The notes under the pieces: generated by a model
Databases searched by the model: none
What the model saw: only the letters and a program-made list of their open reading frames with translations
Told to the model about the DNA's origin: nothing
Origin: Bartonella australis AUST/NH1
GTDB taxonomy: Bacteria; Pseudomonadota; Alphaproteobacteria; Rhizobiales; Rhizobiaceae
Direction: 5' to 3'
NCBI RefSeq assembly: GCF_000341355.1
Contig: NC_020300.1
Span: forward strand, 806,001 to 870,000
Length of the DNA: 64,000 nucleotides
Shown: in pieces, positions 16,431-26,090 of the stretch
Layout of the letters: the number at the start of each line of letters is the position of its first letter
How positions within the stretch are numbered: the first letter of the stretch is position 1
Made by a program: the position numbers and the translations under genes

Positions 16431-17670
16431 TAAAAAATGTCCTTGCTTTTTCTAATGCTTCCACTAGTTGGTCGACGTCTTCGTGATTACTATACATAGC
16501 TAATGATGCACGACAAGTAGATGTTAAACCGAAATGTTGCAACAAAGGCTGCGCACAATGCGTCCCTGCGCGTACAGCGACGCCTTGTCGATCGATAAAC
16601 ATAGAAATATCATGAGCATGAATACCTTCGATATCAAAAGATATAATAGCGCCCTTATTTGGTGAACGACCGTAAATACGCAACGACTCGATCGCCCCAA
16701 GCTTCTCATGCGCGTAGGCTGAAAGCGCCATTTCATGCGCATGGATAGCATTCCTCCCCCGCCCTTGTATATAATCAATAGCAGCAGCTAATCCAATAGC
16801 TTCAGCTATAGGAGGAGTACCGGCTTCAAAACGATGCGGGGGGGCGTTATATACAACTTTATCAATGCCTACCTCCTGAATCATCTCCCCTCCTCCTTGA
16901 AAAGGACGCATCTCCTCTAGTAATTTTTTTTTACCATAAAGGACACCAATGCCTGTTGGACCATAAAGTTTATGGCCAGTAAAAACATACCAATCACAAT
17001 CCAAGTCCTGGACATCAACTGTTAAATGTACAGCTCCTTGAGAACCATCAATAAGAACGGGAACAGAATTCTGATGCGCTAGCTTAATCATCTCTTTAAC
17101 AGGCGGTACGGTCCCTAATATATTAGACATATGAGTGATAGCCACAAACCGCGTTTTATCACTTAAAGCTTTTTCGAAATCTTCGATATGCAGAATACCA
17201 TCCTCATCAACCGGAACAAAAATGAGCTTAATACCTTTTTGTTCGCGGATAAAATGCCAAGGAACAATATTTGAATGATGTTCCATAATTGTAAGAACAA
17301 TTTCATCACCTTCATTTAATTGAGGCATACCCCAACCATAAGCGACAGTGTTGATAGCTTCCGTCGCACTTTTCGTAAAAACGACTTCTTCAACTGTTTG
17401 AGCATTTAAAAAAGCGCGAACTGTCTCTCGAGAATTTTCATAAGACTGTGTTATTGCATTTGATAAAAAATACATTCCTCTGTGCACGTTGGCATAACGA
17501 CATCGATAAAGATTATCCATTGCATCAAGGACTGACTGTGGCTTTTGAGCGGATGCACCGCTATCAAGATAAGCTAACCGCTTACCATAAATACTTGTTT
17601 GCAAAATAGGAAAATCACGCCGAACCACTTCCACGTCATAATCTAATGCTCGTACATTGCTTTTAAACAT
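16423..17670 (-). CDS. sufS: Cysteine desulfurase SufS
   Basis: PLP-dependent group II cysteine desulfurase, mobilising sulfur from cysteine for Fe-S cluster assembly. The 415 residues include the PLP-lysine in FTGHKLYGPTG and the persulfide cysteine in RAGTHCAQPLL, with the C-terminal substrate region around STCRASLAMYSNHEDVD. The start overlaps the end of sufD by 8 bases. It is the second desulfurase of the cluster, the other being the IscS-like gene at 21443-22588. Confidence 0.96.
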   Translation of the reverse strand: MFKSNVRALDYDVEVVRRDFPILQTSIYGKRLAYLDSGASAQKPQSVLDAMDNLYRCRYANVHRGMYFLSNAITQSYENSRETVRAFLNAQTVEEVVFTKSATEAINTVAYGWGMPQLNEGDEIVLTIMEHHSNIVPWHFIREQKGIKLIFVPVDEDGILHIEDFEKALSDKTRFVAITHMSNILGTVPPVKEMIKLAHQNSVPVLIDGSQGAVHLTVDVQDLDCDWYVFTGHKLYGPTGIGVLYGKKKLLEEMRPFQGGGEMIQEVGIDKVVYNAPPHRFEAGTPPIAEAIGLAAAIDYIQGRGRNAIHAHEMALSAYAHEKLGAIESLRIYGRSPNKGAIISFDIEGIHAHDISMFIDRQGVAVRAGTHCAQPLLQHFGLTSTCRASLAMYSNHEDVDQLVEALEKARTFFNG

Positions 17671-18931
17671 TTTTATCTAACCATTCACTAATGACATCGC
17701 CCAAAACAGTACGAATATTATCTTGTGTAATGTCATCAATTAGCTCCGCAATAAATCCTTTAATCAAAAGCCCACGAGCAGCCTTTAAAGAGATACCGCG
17801 CGCCATCAGATAAAAAAGGTGGTCATGATTAATTTCAGCAACTGTCGCGCCGTGACCGCATGTAACATCATCAGCAAAAATTTCCAATTCAGGTTTTGTG
17901 TCAAATTCTGCTTCATTTGAAAGGATAAGGCTGTTACAGGCCATACGTGCGTCTGTTTTTTGGGCTTTTTGCGCAACATGTATCACTCCTTGGAAAATAC
18001 CATGTGCTTTATTCGTGAGAACGTTGCGTACAATTTCTTTTGAAGCTGTTTTTTCTTCAAGATGGCGGACAGACATTGTAAGATCACTATGCGTTTTATC
18101 AGATAATAAATTGATTGCCCGTAGTTGAAAATCTGCTTCTTCTCCTTGTAGTTTTATATCAATTTCCTGGCGATTAAGCTGGCTCCCTATGTTAATAACA
18201 TAAAGAGACAGTTTAGCATTTTTGCCAAGAATCGCATGAAATCGAGAAAATTGCGTAGAATTAACTCCTCGGTCTCGGATAAGAATCCACGTAATATTGC
18301 TATGAGCTTCGGCATGTAAAGAAGATATCGAGCTGACAAAAGTATCTTGAGTGTCGCCGATCTGGCGTTCAATAATTATCGCGTGGCTTCTTTCGCCAAC
18401 TTTGATATCTGAAAAAATATGGGACTGTCCACCTATTTGAATATTTTGTAACTCGATAGGAGCGGACAATTTTGTATCTTCAGGAATCTGAAGAAGCCAA
18501 CCATCTGTAACAAAAGCTGTATTTAATTGCCCAATAAAATCTTCACCTTTAGTAACCGGGTCGATCTTTGCACAATCTTTTGTCAATGCATTTGCAAAAC
18601 GTTCCACTACAACGTTTTTCAGTTCCGATTGCTGGACTGTTTTACCGTTTTCTATGGAAAAGACAGCGCTTTCTGGAAATAATGAATGAACCAAGTATCC
18701 ATTATTTATTTCTGAAAAATCGCTAACAGATTTTAATAAAGCACGCAAATTAGTGTAATGCCAATTTTCGATTTTTCGTGAAGGAAGCTTATTTTTTTTG
18801 AATAATTCAATAGCCCCTTTCCGTATTGCCCGTACTGTTTCATTGCCAGGTAAGCTATCAATACGTTGATTAAAATTATTTATAATATCTGCTTCAACGG
18901 CTATTAGCCCTCGCTGCGAGCTCATACTCAT
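17663..18931 (-). CDS. sufD: Fe-S cluster assembly scaffold SufD
   Basis: Partner of SufB and SufC in the SufBCD scaffold complex. About 422 residues; the C-terminal beta-helix region with DDVTCGHGATVAEINHDHLFYLMARG is the SufD/SufB hallmark and carries the conserved histidine. I place the start at ATG 18931, 9 bases after TGAGG. The frame extends to 18946, and ATG 18925 is also possible. It overlaps or abuts sufC, consistent with coupled translation. Confidence 0.94.
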   Translation of the reverse strand: MSMSSQRGLIAVEADIINNFNQRIDSLPGNETVRAIRKGAIELFKKNKLPSRKIENWHYTNLRALLKSVSDFSEINNGYLVHSLFPESAVFSIENGKTVQQSELKNVVVERFANALTKDCAKIDPVTKGEDFIGQLNTAFVTDGWLLQIPEDTKLSAPIELQNIQIGGQSHIFSDIKVGERSHAIIIERQIGDTQDTFVSSISSLHAEAHSNITWILIRDRGVNSTQFSRFHAILGKNAKLSLYVINIGSQLNRQEIDIKLQGEEADFQLRAINLLSDKTHSDLTMSVRHLEEKTASKEIVRNVLTNKAHGIFQGVIHVAQKAQKTDARMACNSLILSNEAEFDTKPELEIFADDVTCGHGATVAEINHDHLFYLMARGISLKAARGLLIKGFIAELIDDITQDNIRTVLGDVISEWLDKNV

Positions 18932-18942
18932 ATCCAACGACC

Positions 18943-19698
18943 TCAAGCTGCTTCACCGATAATATCGGCATACCCATTTTTTTCCAAATAAAGCGCCAAA
19001 GATTTATCTCCGCTTTTAATAATGCGGCCTTTATAAAGAACATGCACTGTATCAGGAATGATATAATCGAGTAGACGTTGATAATGAGTAATAACCAAAA
19101 ATGAACGCTCTGAATTACGGAACTTGTTAACACCATCTGCGACGATTTTTAATGCATCGATATCTAAACCCGAATCAGTTTCGTCCAAAACACAAATCTT
19201 AGGCTCAAATAAAGCCATTTGAAGAATCTCAGCTCGTTTTTTTTCTCCACCTGAAAAACCTACATTTAACGGACGCCTAAGCATAGCCATATCTATTTGA
19301 AGCTCAGAAGCAATTTTTTTAACACGTTTAATAAATTCAGGAATTTTTAGCTCTTCATCACCACGGGCCTTACGTTGAGAGTTCATAGCAACTTTCAAAA
19401 ATTCCATTGTTGCGACACCGGGTATTTCCATAGGATATTGAAATGCCAAAAAAATACCATACGCTGCACGTTCCGCTGGATCCATTTCTAAAATAGACTG
19501 TCCGTTATACAGAATATCACCTTCCGTCACTTCGTAATCAGCATGACCAGCGAGCAAATAAGACAAAGTAGACTTCCCCGCTCCATTTTGCCCCATAATG
19601 GCTGCGACTTCACCATCCTGCACAGTTAAATTTAGACCCCGAATAATTTCTGAATTAGTTTCAGCGACACGGGCGTGCAAATTTTTGATCTCTAACAT
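18943..19698 (-). CDS. sufC: Fe-S assembly ATPase SufC
   Basis: ABC-type ATPase of the SufBCD complex, soluble rather than a transporter. The 251 residues show Walker A GQNGAGKST, ABC signature VGFSGGEKKRAE and Walker B ICVLDETDSGLD, the last being the SufC version. The start lies 55 bases downstream of sufB. Confidence 0.97.
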   Translation of the reverse strand: MLEIKNLHARVAETNSEIIRGLNLTVQDGEVAAIMGQNGAGKSTLSYLLAGHADYEVTEGDILYNGQSILEMDPAERAAYGIFLAFQYPMEIPGVATMEFLKVAMNSQRKARGDEELKIPEFIKRVKKIASELQIDMAMLRRPLNVGFSGGEKKRAEILQMALFEPKICVLDETDSGLDIDALKIVADGVNKFRNSERSFLVITHYQRLLDYIIPDTVHVLYKGRIIKSGDKSLALYLEKNGYADIIGEAA

Positions 19699-19753
19699 AA
19701 TATATCCTACTCTCGCGGTTATTATCCAGCGTGCTATTTTGCCCCATGAACAA

Positions 19754-21268
19754 TTAGCCTACGCTACCTTCAAGGCTGATGCTTATGAGCTTTTGTGCTT
19801 CAACAGCAAATTCCATTGGAAGTTTTTGGATGACCTCTTTTACAAAGCCATTAACAATTAGGGCAATAGCTTCTTCTTCAGAAATTCCCCGCTGCATAAC
19901 GTAAAAAAGCTGATCGTTCGAAATTTTTGACGTTGTTGCTTCATGTTCAAATTGAACAGTCGCATTTTTGGCTTCAATATAAGGTACCGTATGAGCGCCG
20001 CAGTCGTTTCCAATTAACAAACTATCACATTGAGTAAAATTACGCGCATTTTGCGCTTTTCGATGCGCAGAAACTTGCCCGCGATAAGTATTATTTGAAA
20101 AACCAGCAGAAATACCCTTAGAAATAATACGACTCGAAGTATTTTTCCCTAAATGGATCATTTTCGTGCCGGAATCAATTTGCTGATGACCATTTGCAAC
20201 GGCAATAGAATAAAATTCTCCACGTGAATTGTCACCCCGCAATAAGCAAGATGGATATTTCCAAGTAATTGCAGAACCAGTCTCAATCTGTGTCCACGAA
20301 ATTTTAGCATTATCACCTCGGCAATCCCCGCGCTTAGTCACAAAATTATAGATGCCTCCCTTCCCTTCTTTATCGCCAGGGTACCAATTTTGTACTGTAG
20401 AATATTTAATTTCTGCATTTTTTAGAGCAATAAGTTCGACAACCGCAGCATGCAGCTGATTTTCATCACGTTGAGGCGCCGTACACCCTTCAAGATAAGA
20501 AATATAAGAGGATTCATCAGCAATGATCAGCGTCCTCTCAAATTGACCTGTGTTGCGTTCGTTTATCCTGAAATAAGTCGAAAGCTCCATAGGACAACGG
20601 ACCCCTTTAGGAACATAAACAAACGAACCATCCGTAAAAACAGCTGCGTTTAAAGCAGCATAATAGTTATCGCCAGCTGGCACAACCGCCCCCAAATATT
20701 CCTTAATGAGGGTGGGATATTTGATAATCGCTTCTGAAATAGAACAAAAAATGACGCCAGCACGCGCCAACTCTTCCTTAAATGTTGTCACAACAGAAAC
20801 AGAATCAAAAACTGCATCGACAGCCACCCGCCCTGATGCATACACATTATCGTCAAGAGTGGAAGGATCCCCTTGTTTTCTTACGCCTGCTAAAATTTCT
20901 TGTTCTTTAAGGGGAATGCCGAGTTTTTCATAAGTCGCTAGTAACTCAGGATCGACTTCATTTAAAGACTTGGGCCCTGTGTGATTTTTGGGAGCAGCGT
21001 AATAATAAAGCTCCTGAAAATTAATTTTGGGGTATTTAACTCGCGCCCAATGAGGTTCTTCCATCGCAGACCAACGGCGAAAAGCTTGCAAACGCCACGT
21101 CAACATCCATTCAGGTTCAGATTTTTTAGCTGAAATGAACTGGATAATATCTTCGTTTAGACCTTTTGGAGCTTTATCCGTTTCAATATCAGTCTCAAAA
21201 CCATATTTATATTGATCAACATCTATTTCACGTACCTGACGTATTGTTTCCTGCACTGCTGCTAGCAT
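19754..21268 (-). CDS. sufB: Fe-S cluster assembly scaffold SufB
   Basis: Main scaffold protein of the SUF system. The 504 residues contain the typical [34 protein letters not shown] (conserved cysteine region) and [22 protein letters not shown] near the C-terminus. It is encoded second in the cluster, 174 bases after the IscS-like desulfurase gene; no separate promoter is evident in the gap, though it is long enough to hold one. Confidence 0.97.
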   Translation of the reverse strand: MLAAVQETIRQVREIDVDQYKYGFETDIETDKAPKGLNEDIIQFISAKKSEPEWMLTWRLQAFRRWSAMEEPHWARVKYPKINFQELYYYAAPKNHTGPKSLNEVDPELLATYEKLGIPLKEQEILAGVRKQGDPSTLDDNVYASGRVAVDAVFDSVSVVTTFKEELARAGVIFCSISEAIIKYPTLIKEYLGAVVPAGDNYYAALNAAVFTDGSFVYVPKGVRCPMELSTYFRINERNTGQFERTLIIADESSYISYLEGCTAPQRDENQLHAAVVELIALKNAEIKYSTVQNWYPGDKEGKGGIYNFVTKRGDCRGDNAKISWTQIETGSAITWKYPSCLLRGDNSRGEFYSIAVANGHQQIDSGTKMIHLGKNTSSRIISKGISAGFSNNTYRGQVSAHRKAQNARNFTQCDSLLIGNDCGAHTVPYIEAKNATVQFEHEATTSKISNDQLFYVMQRGISEEEAIALIVNGFVKEVIQKLPMEFAVEAQKLISISLEGSVG

Positions 21269-21442
21269 TGGCTTTCTCCATTCTTTCTGGTACTAAAAAC
21301 CAGTGTTAGAAGTCTCGTTTTTTTTACAAGATTAAAGAAAAAAGGTCACTACCTCTTAAGCTATATGCAAAACAGAACAATTTCAATCAAGCTTATTCTA
21401 TTTCTTTTTTAACAACAGTTTTAGTTTTTTAAACAATAAATT

Positions 21443-22588
21443 CTATTTTTTGCCATTAGCTATAATTTGGGAAAAAACCGATAAAAAATCATCAATGTCT
21501 TCGGAAGTTGTGCAACGCCCTGTTGAAACACGAATTGCGCCATTTGGGATATCGTACCCCATTGCTTCCAACACTTTGCTGTGTTTCACTTTTCCTGAAG
21601 AACAAGCAGAACCCGCTGACACAGAAAATCCGGCTAAATCGAAACTAATTTGCATTGTCTCAGCTTTTATATTTCGAACAGCAAAATAAGTAGTATTTGG
21701 CAAACGCTGAGCATTTTTGCCAAAAATTTCAACATCATTGCTGATTTTCTGTAAACCTTTCTCTAATTTGTTGCGTAAATAAATCAGTTGCTCTACTTCT
21801 TCTCGAGTGAAACGATCAGTCATCGCTGCTCCAAAAGAAGCAACGAGAGGTAGAGCTTCTGTCCCCCCACGCAGTCCCTTTTGTTGTCCACCAGCTACAA
21901 TAAGGGGATAAGGCATAAGAAGACCACCGCATGCGACAAAAGCACCAACTCCTTTAGGACCACCAATTTTATGGGCTGATAGTATAAAAAAGTCACCACC
22001 GAACTGATTAATCTCAATAGAATTCCCGCGTATGTATTGCACTAAATCAACAATTAGGACACCTCCTGCGCCCCGAACAATAGCAGCTATTTCTTTTATC
22101 TGTTGAATAACACCAGTTTCGCCATTAGCGGCTTGGATGGCGACAAGAGGTAGGCCTTTTGTTTTATCGTGAGTAGTCAATAAAAATTTTAATTTATCCT
22201 GCTGGATTAAACCGTCCTGGTCAACACCGACAATACTAATTAATTCTTTAGGAAAACGCCCCCCTTCTGCAATAGATGGATGCTCACTAGCTCCAATATA
22301 AAGGTGAGAAAATTGAACATCAGCTGCCCCCATTTTGTATAAAGGTGTCAGCAAAGTTACCGCTGCTTCACTTGCGCCGGATGTAAATACAATATGATCT
22401 GGATCTGCGTGCAGCCTATTAGCAATTTGGCGGCGTGCTTTTTGCAATAAAGCTTTAGCGGCACGCCCTTCTGCGTGAACAGACGACGGGTTACCAAACG
22501 TCTCTAAAGACTCTATTAACGCTATTCGCGCCATTTTTGTGAGTGGTGTTGTCGCGTTATGATCAAAATACCGACGTTTTACAGCCAT
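21443..22588 (-). CDS. Cysteine desulfurase, IscS/NifS type
   Basis: PLP-dependent group I cysteine desulfurase of about 381 residues. The PLP-lysine lies in SAHKIGGPKGVG and the mobile-loop cysteine in SAGSACSSGKVKHSKVL. The start at ATG 22588 (MAVKRRYFDHNAT) follows AGGATTTA at proper spacing; the open frame reaches 22624 without added homology. First gene of the suf cluster, the usual rhizobial order (iscS-like, sufB, sufC, sufD, sufS, sufT). It may feed sulfur to tRNA thiolation as well as to Fe-S assembly. Confidence 0.93.
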   Translation of the reverse strand: MAVKRRYFDHNATTPLTKMARIALIESLETFGNPSSVHAEGRAAKALLQKARRQIANRLHADPDHIVFTSGASEAAVTLLTPLYKMGAADVQFSHLYIGASEHPSIAEGGRFPKELISIVGVDQDGLIQQDKLKFLLTTHDKTKGLPLVAIQAANGETGVIQQIKEIAAIVRGAGGVLIVDLVQYIRGNSIEINQFGGDFFILSAHKIGGPKGVGAFVACGGLLMPYPLIVAGGQQKGLRGGTEALPLVASFGAAMTDRFTREEVEQLIYLRNKLEKGLQKISNDVEIFGKNAQRLPNTTYFAVRNIKAETMQISFDLAGFSVSAGSACSSGKVKHSKVLEAMGYDIPNGAIRVSTGRCTTSEDIDDFLSVFSQIIANGKK

Positions 22589-22668
22589 ATTAAATCCTAA
22601 TCGACAATCTCGTAAACTAATCAAAAAAATAATGCAATTTTCTTGAAAAACACACCCAAAACAGAATA

Positions 22669-22681
22669 TCTAACAATTAGA
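22669..22681. promoter_or_regulatory. Short inverted repeat in the suf/hydrolase divergent promoter region
   Basis: TCTAA-CAA-TTAGA is a 5-3-5 inverted repeat in the 180-base gap between the divergent iscS-like and alpha/beta hydrolase genes. Rhizobial suf operons are iron-regulated (Irr, RirA), but this does not match an ICE or RirA box well enough to call. Confidence 0.2.
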
Positions 22682-22768
22682 AAAGTAAAATGACTATATG
22701 AAGCAGCTTTTATGGCAAAAGTTAACCAAGGTCAATGAGAACTTTTATAGTATTGTAAGGAACATTTA

Positions 22769-23449
22769 ATGCCAGAAATTATTTTTAACGGTCCTGCAGG
22801 TCGTCTCGAAGGACGTTATCAACCTTCACAACAAAAGAACGCGCCAATTGCAATTATTCTGCATCCTCACCCTCAATTTGGTGGAACAATGAATAATAAG
22901 ATTGTTTATGACTTATTTTACATGTTCCAACAGCGTGGTTTTACAACATTGCGTTTTAATTTTCGTGGCATTGGCCGGAGTCAAGGTGAATTTGACTATG
23001 GTGCAGGAGAACTTTCAGATGCAGCAGCCGCTCTTGATTGGGTGCAAACACAACATCCCGATTCCAAAAATTGCTGGGTAGCTGGATATTCGTTCGGTGC
23101 TTGGATTGGTATGCAGCTTCTAATGCGCCGGCCAGAAATCGAAAGTTTCATATCTGTTGCTCCTCAACCTAATATTTATGATTTTTCATTTCTTGCGCCT
23201 TGTCCCTCCTCAGGTCTTATAATTCACGGCGATATTGATAAAGTTACCCCTCCAAAAGAGGTCGGAAACCTTGTAGATAAATTGAAGACGCAAAAGGGTA
23301 TTACTATTACGCAAGAAACATTAGAAGGTGCTAATCACTTTTTTAGCGGACATAATAAAGAGCTTATTGAACGATGTGCACGCTATTTAGACAGTCGTAT
23401 CACGGGCGGATTAGCAATTCTTCCGCGTAAAATATCTGCACTCACTTAG
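22769..23449 (+). CDS. Alpha/beta hydrolase
   Basis: Alpha/beta-fold hydrolase of 226 residues. N-terminal HPHPQFGGTMNNKIV is an oxyanion-region signature of this family (COG2945-like). The nucleophile elbow is GYSFG, the acid lies near HGDIDKVTP and the histidine in GANHFF. Substrate unknown. AAGGA lies 9 bases before the ATG. Divergent from the suf cluster, a linkage seen in other Rhizobiales. Confidence 0.88.
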   Translation: MPEIIFNGPAGRLEGRYQPSQQKNAPIAIILHPHPQFGGTMNNKIVYDLFYMFQQRGFTTLRFNFRGIGRSQGEFDYGAGELSDAAAALDWVQTQHPDSKNCWVAGYSFGAWIGMQLLMRRPEIESFISVAPQPNIYDFSFLAPCPSSGLIIHGDIDKVTPPKEVGNLVDKLKTQKGITITQETLEGANHFFSGHNKELIERCARYLDSRITGGLAILPRKISALT

Positions 23450-24023
23450 TGCACTGAAAATTTATAAAAAAGAGAAAAATTGCCACAATACGATTTAAAA
23501 AGGGCTTTTTTCTCCACAAGATTAAGGTACCCTTGTTTATAATTCGCGCGCACCCCACCGCATCAGGATAAAAAACGGTGAATTAATCGGTGGGTATAAA
23601 AGTCCTCACTTGAAAAAAACCGAAATTTCTTCTCGCATAATAATAAAAAATTTAAGTTTAATGATATTACGACTTTAAAATCGTGAATGTCCAATTGAGG
23701 CTGCTTTATTAAGCCCTTTAAGAGCTGAAAACAAAGTTGCAACAGCCCCCTCCACCCTATAACTCACCTTAGATATCCTGCATAAACGATATTTAGTCAC
23801 ACTGAAAGCTAAAAAACCCTATTCGACACTGATAATATTGGAACCATTTTTATCACAAACAACGTAACAAAAAGACTTTAATGAAATTCGACTCATAAAA
23901 CCAACCATTATCCTCATTATTAACATTTTTCATTTCTTGTGAGCCAAATGCTATTTATGATAAGGACGACGTACTAATAATCAACTGTATAAACGAACAT
24001 AATATTATCAGGAAATAAAATCT
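23450..24023. other. Long non-coding gap before tyrS
   Basis: 574 bases with no supported ORF. An imperfect inverted repeat pairs CCCACCG (about 23554) with CGGTGGG (about 23591) across a 30-base loop. On the minus strand a short stretch (about 23685-23765) reads VEGAVATLFSALKGLNKAA, possibly the remnant of a lost divergent gene. The rest is AT-rich and contains the presumed tyrS promoter. Confidence 0.35.
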
Positions 24024-25277
24024 ATGCTTCCCTTCAAATCTGAATTTTTACATATTATGAACGAACGTGGTTTCATCCATCAAATTTCAGATGCAAAAGG
24101 CTTAGATGACCTCTTATCAAAAGAAACTGTGACTGCTTATATCGGATTTGACCCCACAGCTTCGAGCCTCCATGCTGGAAGCCTCCTTCAGATTATGATG
24201 CTTCATTGGCTGCAAAAAACTGGCCATAAGCCCATTGCATTAATGGGCGGTGGAACGGGTATGATCGGAGATCCTTCTTTTAAAGATGAAGCTAGACTTC
24301 TTTTATCACACAGCGATATTGCCCAAAATATCACCGGTATTAAAAGAGTATTCGCTAATTATCTAACATTTGGGGACGGAAAAACTGACGCTTGCGCCGT
24401 CGATAACGCTGAATGGCTGTGTAATTTAAACTATTTAGAATTTTTGCGTGACATTGGAAAACATTTCTCGGTTAACCGTATGTTGTCGTTTGATTCCGTT
24501 AAACTCAGACTTGAACGAGAACATTCTTTATCGTTCCTTGAATTCAATTACATGGTCTTACAAGCTTATGATTTTGTTGAGCTTAATAAGCGTTACGGGC
24601 TACGCATGCAAATGGGTGGTTCTGATCAATGGGGTAATATCATCAATGGTATTGAATTAGGTCACCGCTTAAAAACACCGCAGCTGTACGCTTTAACATC
24701 ACCACTGCTCACTACTTCTTCTGGCGCCAAAATGGGCAAATCACTAAATGGTGCAATTTGGCTCGATAAAGATATGCTTTCACCTTACCAATTTTGGCAA
24801 TATTGGCGCAACACAGAAGACACCGATGTCACAAAATTTTTAAAACTTTATACCACATTACCGATGGACGAGATTGCCAAACTGTCCGCATTACAAGGTG
24901 CTGAAATTAACGAAGCAAAAAAGATTTTGGCCACAGAAGTTACAGCGATGTTACATGGGCGCTCTCTCGCACTTACAGCAGCAGAAACAGCGCGAAAAAC
25001 CTTTGAAGAAAAAGCACTTGGAGAAAGTCTTCCAACTATTGAAATTAAGACAGAAAAATTAAAAATGGGCGCCGGACTGCTTTCTCTTTTGGTGCAAGCA
25101 GGGCTTTCCAAATCCAACGGTGAAGCGCGCCGATATGTCCACGGCGGCGGCGTACGTATAAATGACAAAACTGTCGAGGATGAAACACGCCTTATCACCG
25201 AAACAGATATTGATACAACAGGGGTGATTAAGCTTTCTCTTGGTAAGAAAAAACATATTCTAATCAAACCGCTATAA
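24024..25277 (+). CDS. tyrS: Tyrosyl-tRNA synthetase
   Basis: Class I synthetase charging tRNA-Tyr. The 417 residues show the HIGH-equivalent SLHAGSLLQ, tyrosine-binding [11 protein letters not shown] with [10 protein letters not shown], and the KMSKS-equivalent [12 protein letters not shown]-terminal S4-type RNA-binding domain includes [31 protein letters not shown] precedes the ATG. Monocistronic, as far as the long upstream gap shows. Confidence 0.97.
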   Translation: MLPFKSEFLHIMNERGFIHQISDAKGLDDLLSKETVTAYIGFDPTASSLHAGSLLQIMMLHWLQKTGHKPIALMGGGTGMIGDPSFKDEARLLLSHSDIAQNITGIKRVFANYLTFGDGKTDACAVDNAEWLCNLNYLEFLRDIGKHFSVNRMLSFDSVKLRLEREHSLSFLEFNYMVLQAYDFVELNKRYGLRMQMGGSDQWGNIINGIELGHRLKTPQLYALTSPLLTTSSGAKMGKSLNGAIWLDKDMLSPYQFWQYWRNTEDTDVTKFLKLYTTLPMDEIAKLSALQGAEINEAKKILATEVTAMLHGRSLALTAAETARKTFEEKALGESLPTIEIKTEKLKMGAGLLSLLVQAGLSKSNGEARRYVHGGGVRINDKTVEDETRLITETDIDTTGVIKLSLGKKKHILIKPL

Positions 25278-25503
25278 TCCAGATAAAATTTTTTTGTTTT
25301 ACTTTATGCTTTACCGCATTTGCTAAACGCAAAATTCTGCGCTTTTTATGTTAATCTAGTTCCCTTAATCCGTGTTTATATAAACAAAAGCACGTATGAT
25401 AAATAAAAAAAACTTCTAAAACAGCACATCATACAGTTGAATAGTTTTGTTTACTATATATGATGCCAATCTAGCAATTATATAAATAAAGAGAAATGAT
25501 ATA

Positions 25504-25974
25504 ATGACAAAGATAACGCAAGGTGATGTCGCCCCTGATTTTGATTTACCTCGTGATGGTGGAGGCCGGTTGCGTCTTTCTGATCTTCGAGGAAAGCCGG
25601 TTGTTTTATATTTTTACCCTAAAGATGATACGAGTGGCTGCACAAGCGAAGCGATCGATTTTACACGACTGAAAGAAGAATTTAATAAAATCGGAGTTAT
25701 CGTTATCGGTATGTCTCCAGATGAGGTTAGCAAACACGACCGATTTAAGGCGAAACATAATCTTGATATCATTCTTGCATCAGACGAAGAAAAAACAACT
25801 CTCGAAGCATATGGTGTTTGGGTTGAAAAAAATATGTACGGACGTAAATATATGGGCGTCGAGCGTACTACTTTCTTAATTGATTCAACCGGGAAAATAG
25901 CAAAAGAATGGCGTAAAGTTAGCGTACCCGGACACGCCGAAAACGTCCTAGAAGCTGCGCGGATGCTTAAATAA
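25504..25974 (+). CDS. bcp: Thioredoxin-dependent peroxiredoxin (BCP/PrxQ family)
   Basis: Thiol peroxidase reducing hydrogen peroxide and organic peroxides. The 156 residues start with GDVAPDFDLP and carry the peroxidatic cysteine in DDTSGCTSEAIDF. The usual resolving cysteine five residues later (GCTxEAC) is replaced by isoleucine, so this is a 1-Cys-type member or uses a different resolving partner. The final segment HAENVLEAARMLK is typical of the family. Confidence 0.93.
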   Translation: MTKITQGDVAPDFDLPRDGGGRLRLSDLRGKPVVLYFYPKDDTSGCTSEAIDFTRLKEEFNKIGVIVIGMSPDEVSKHDRFKAKHNLDIILASDEEKTTLEAYGVWVEKNMYGRKYMGVERTTFLIDSTGKIAKEWRKVSVPGHAENVLEAARMLK

Positions 25975-26090
25975 TAACATTCGTAAACCTGATCGTCCTT
26001 ATATATTCATAGGGCTACGTCGTTGCTACCTTTAATTGAGTTTATCTTACCGAATATATTAGCGAAACTTAAAATTCGTGACTCATATTA

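Noticed and set aside
24848..25267. 139-codon minus-strand frame inside tyrS
   Set aside because: Antisense to the S4 domain region of tyrS; Ser/Val-rich translation typical of shadow frames.
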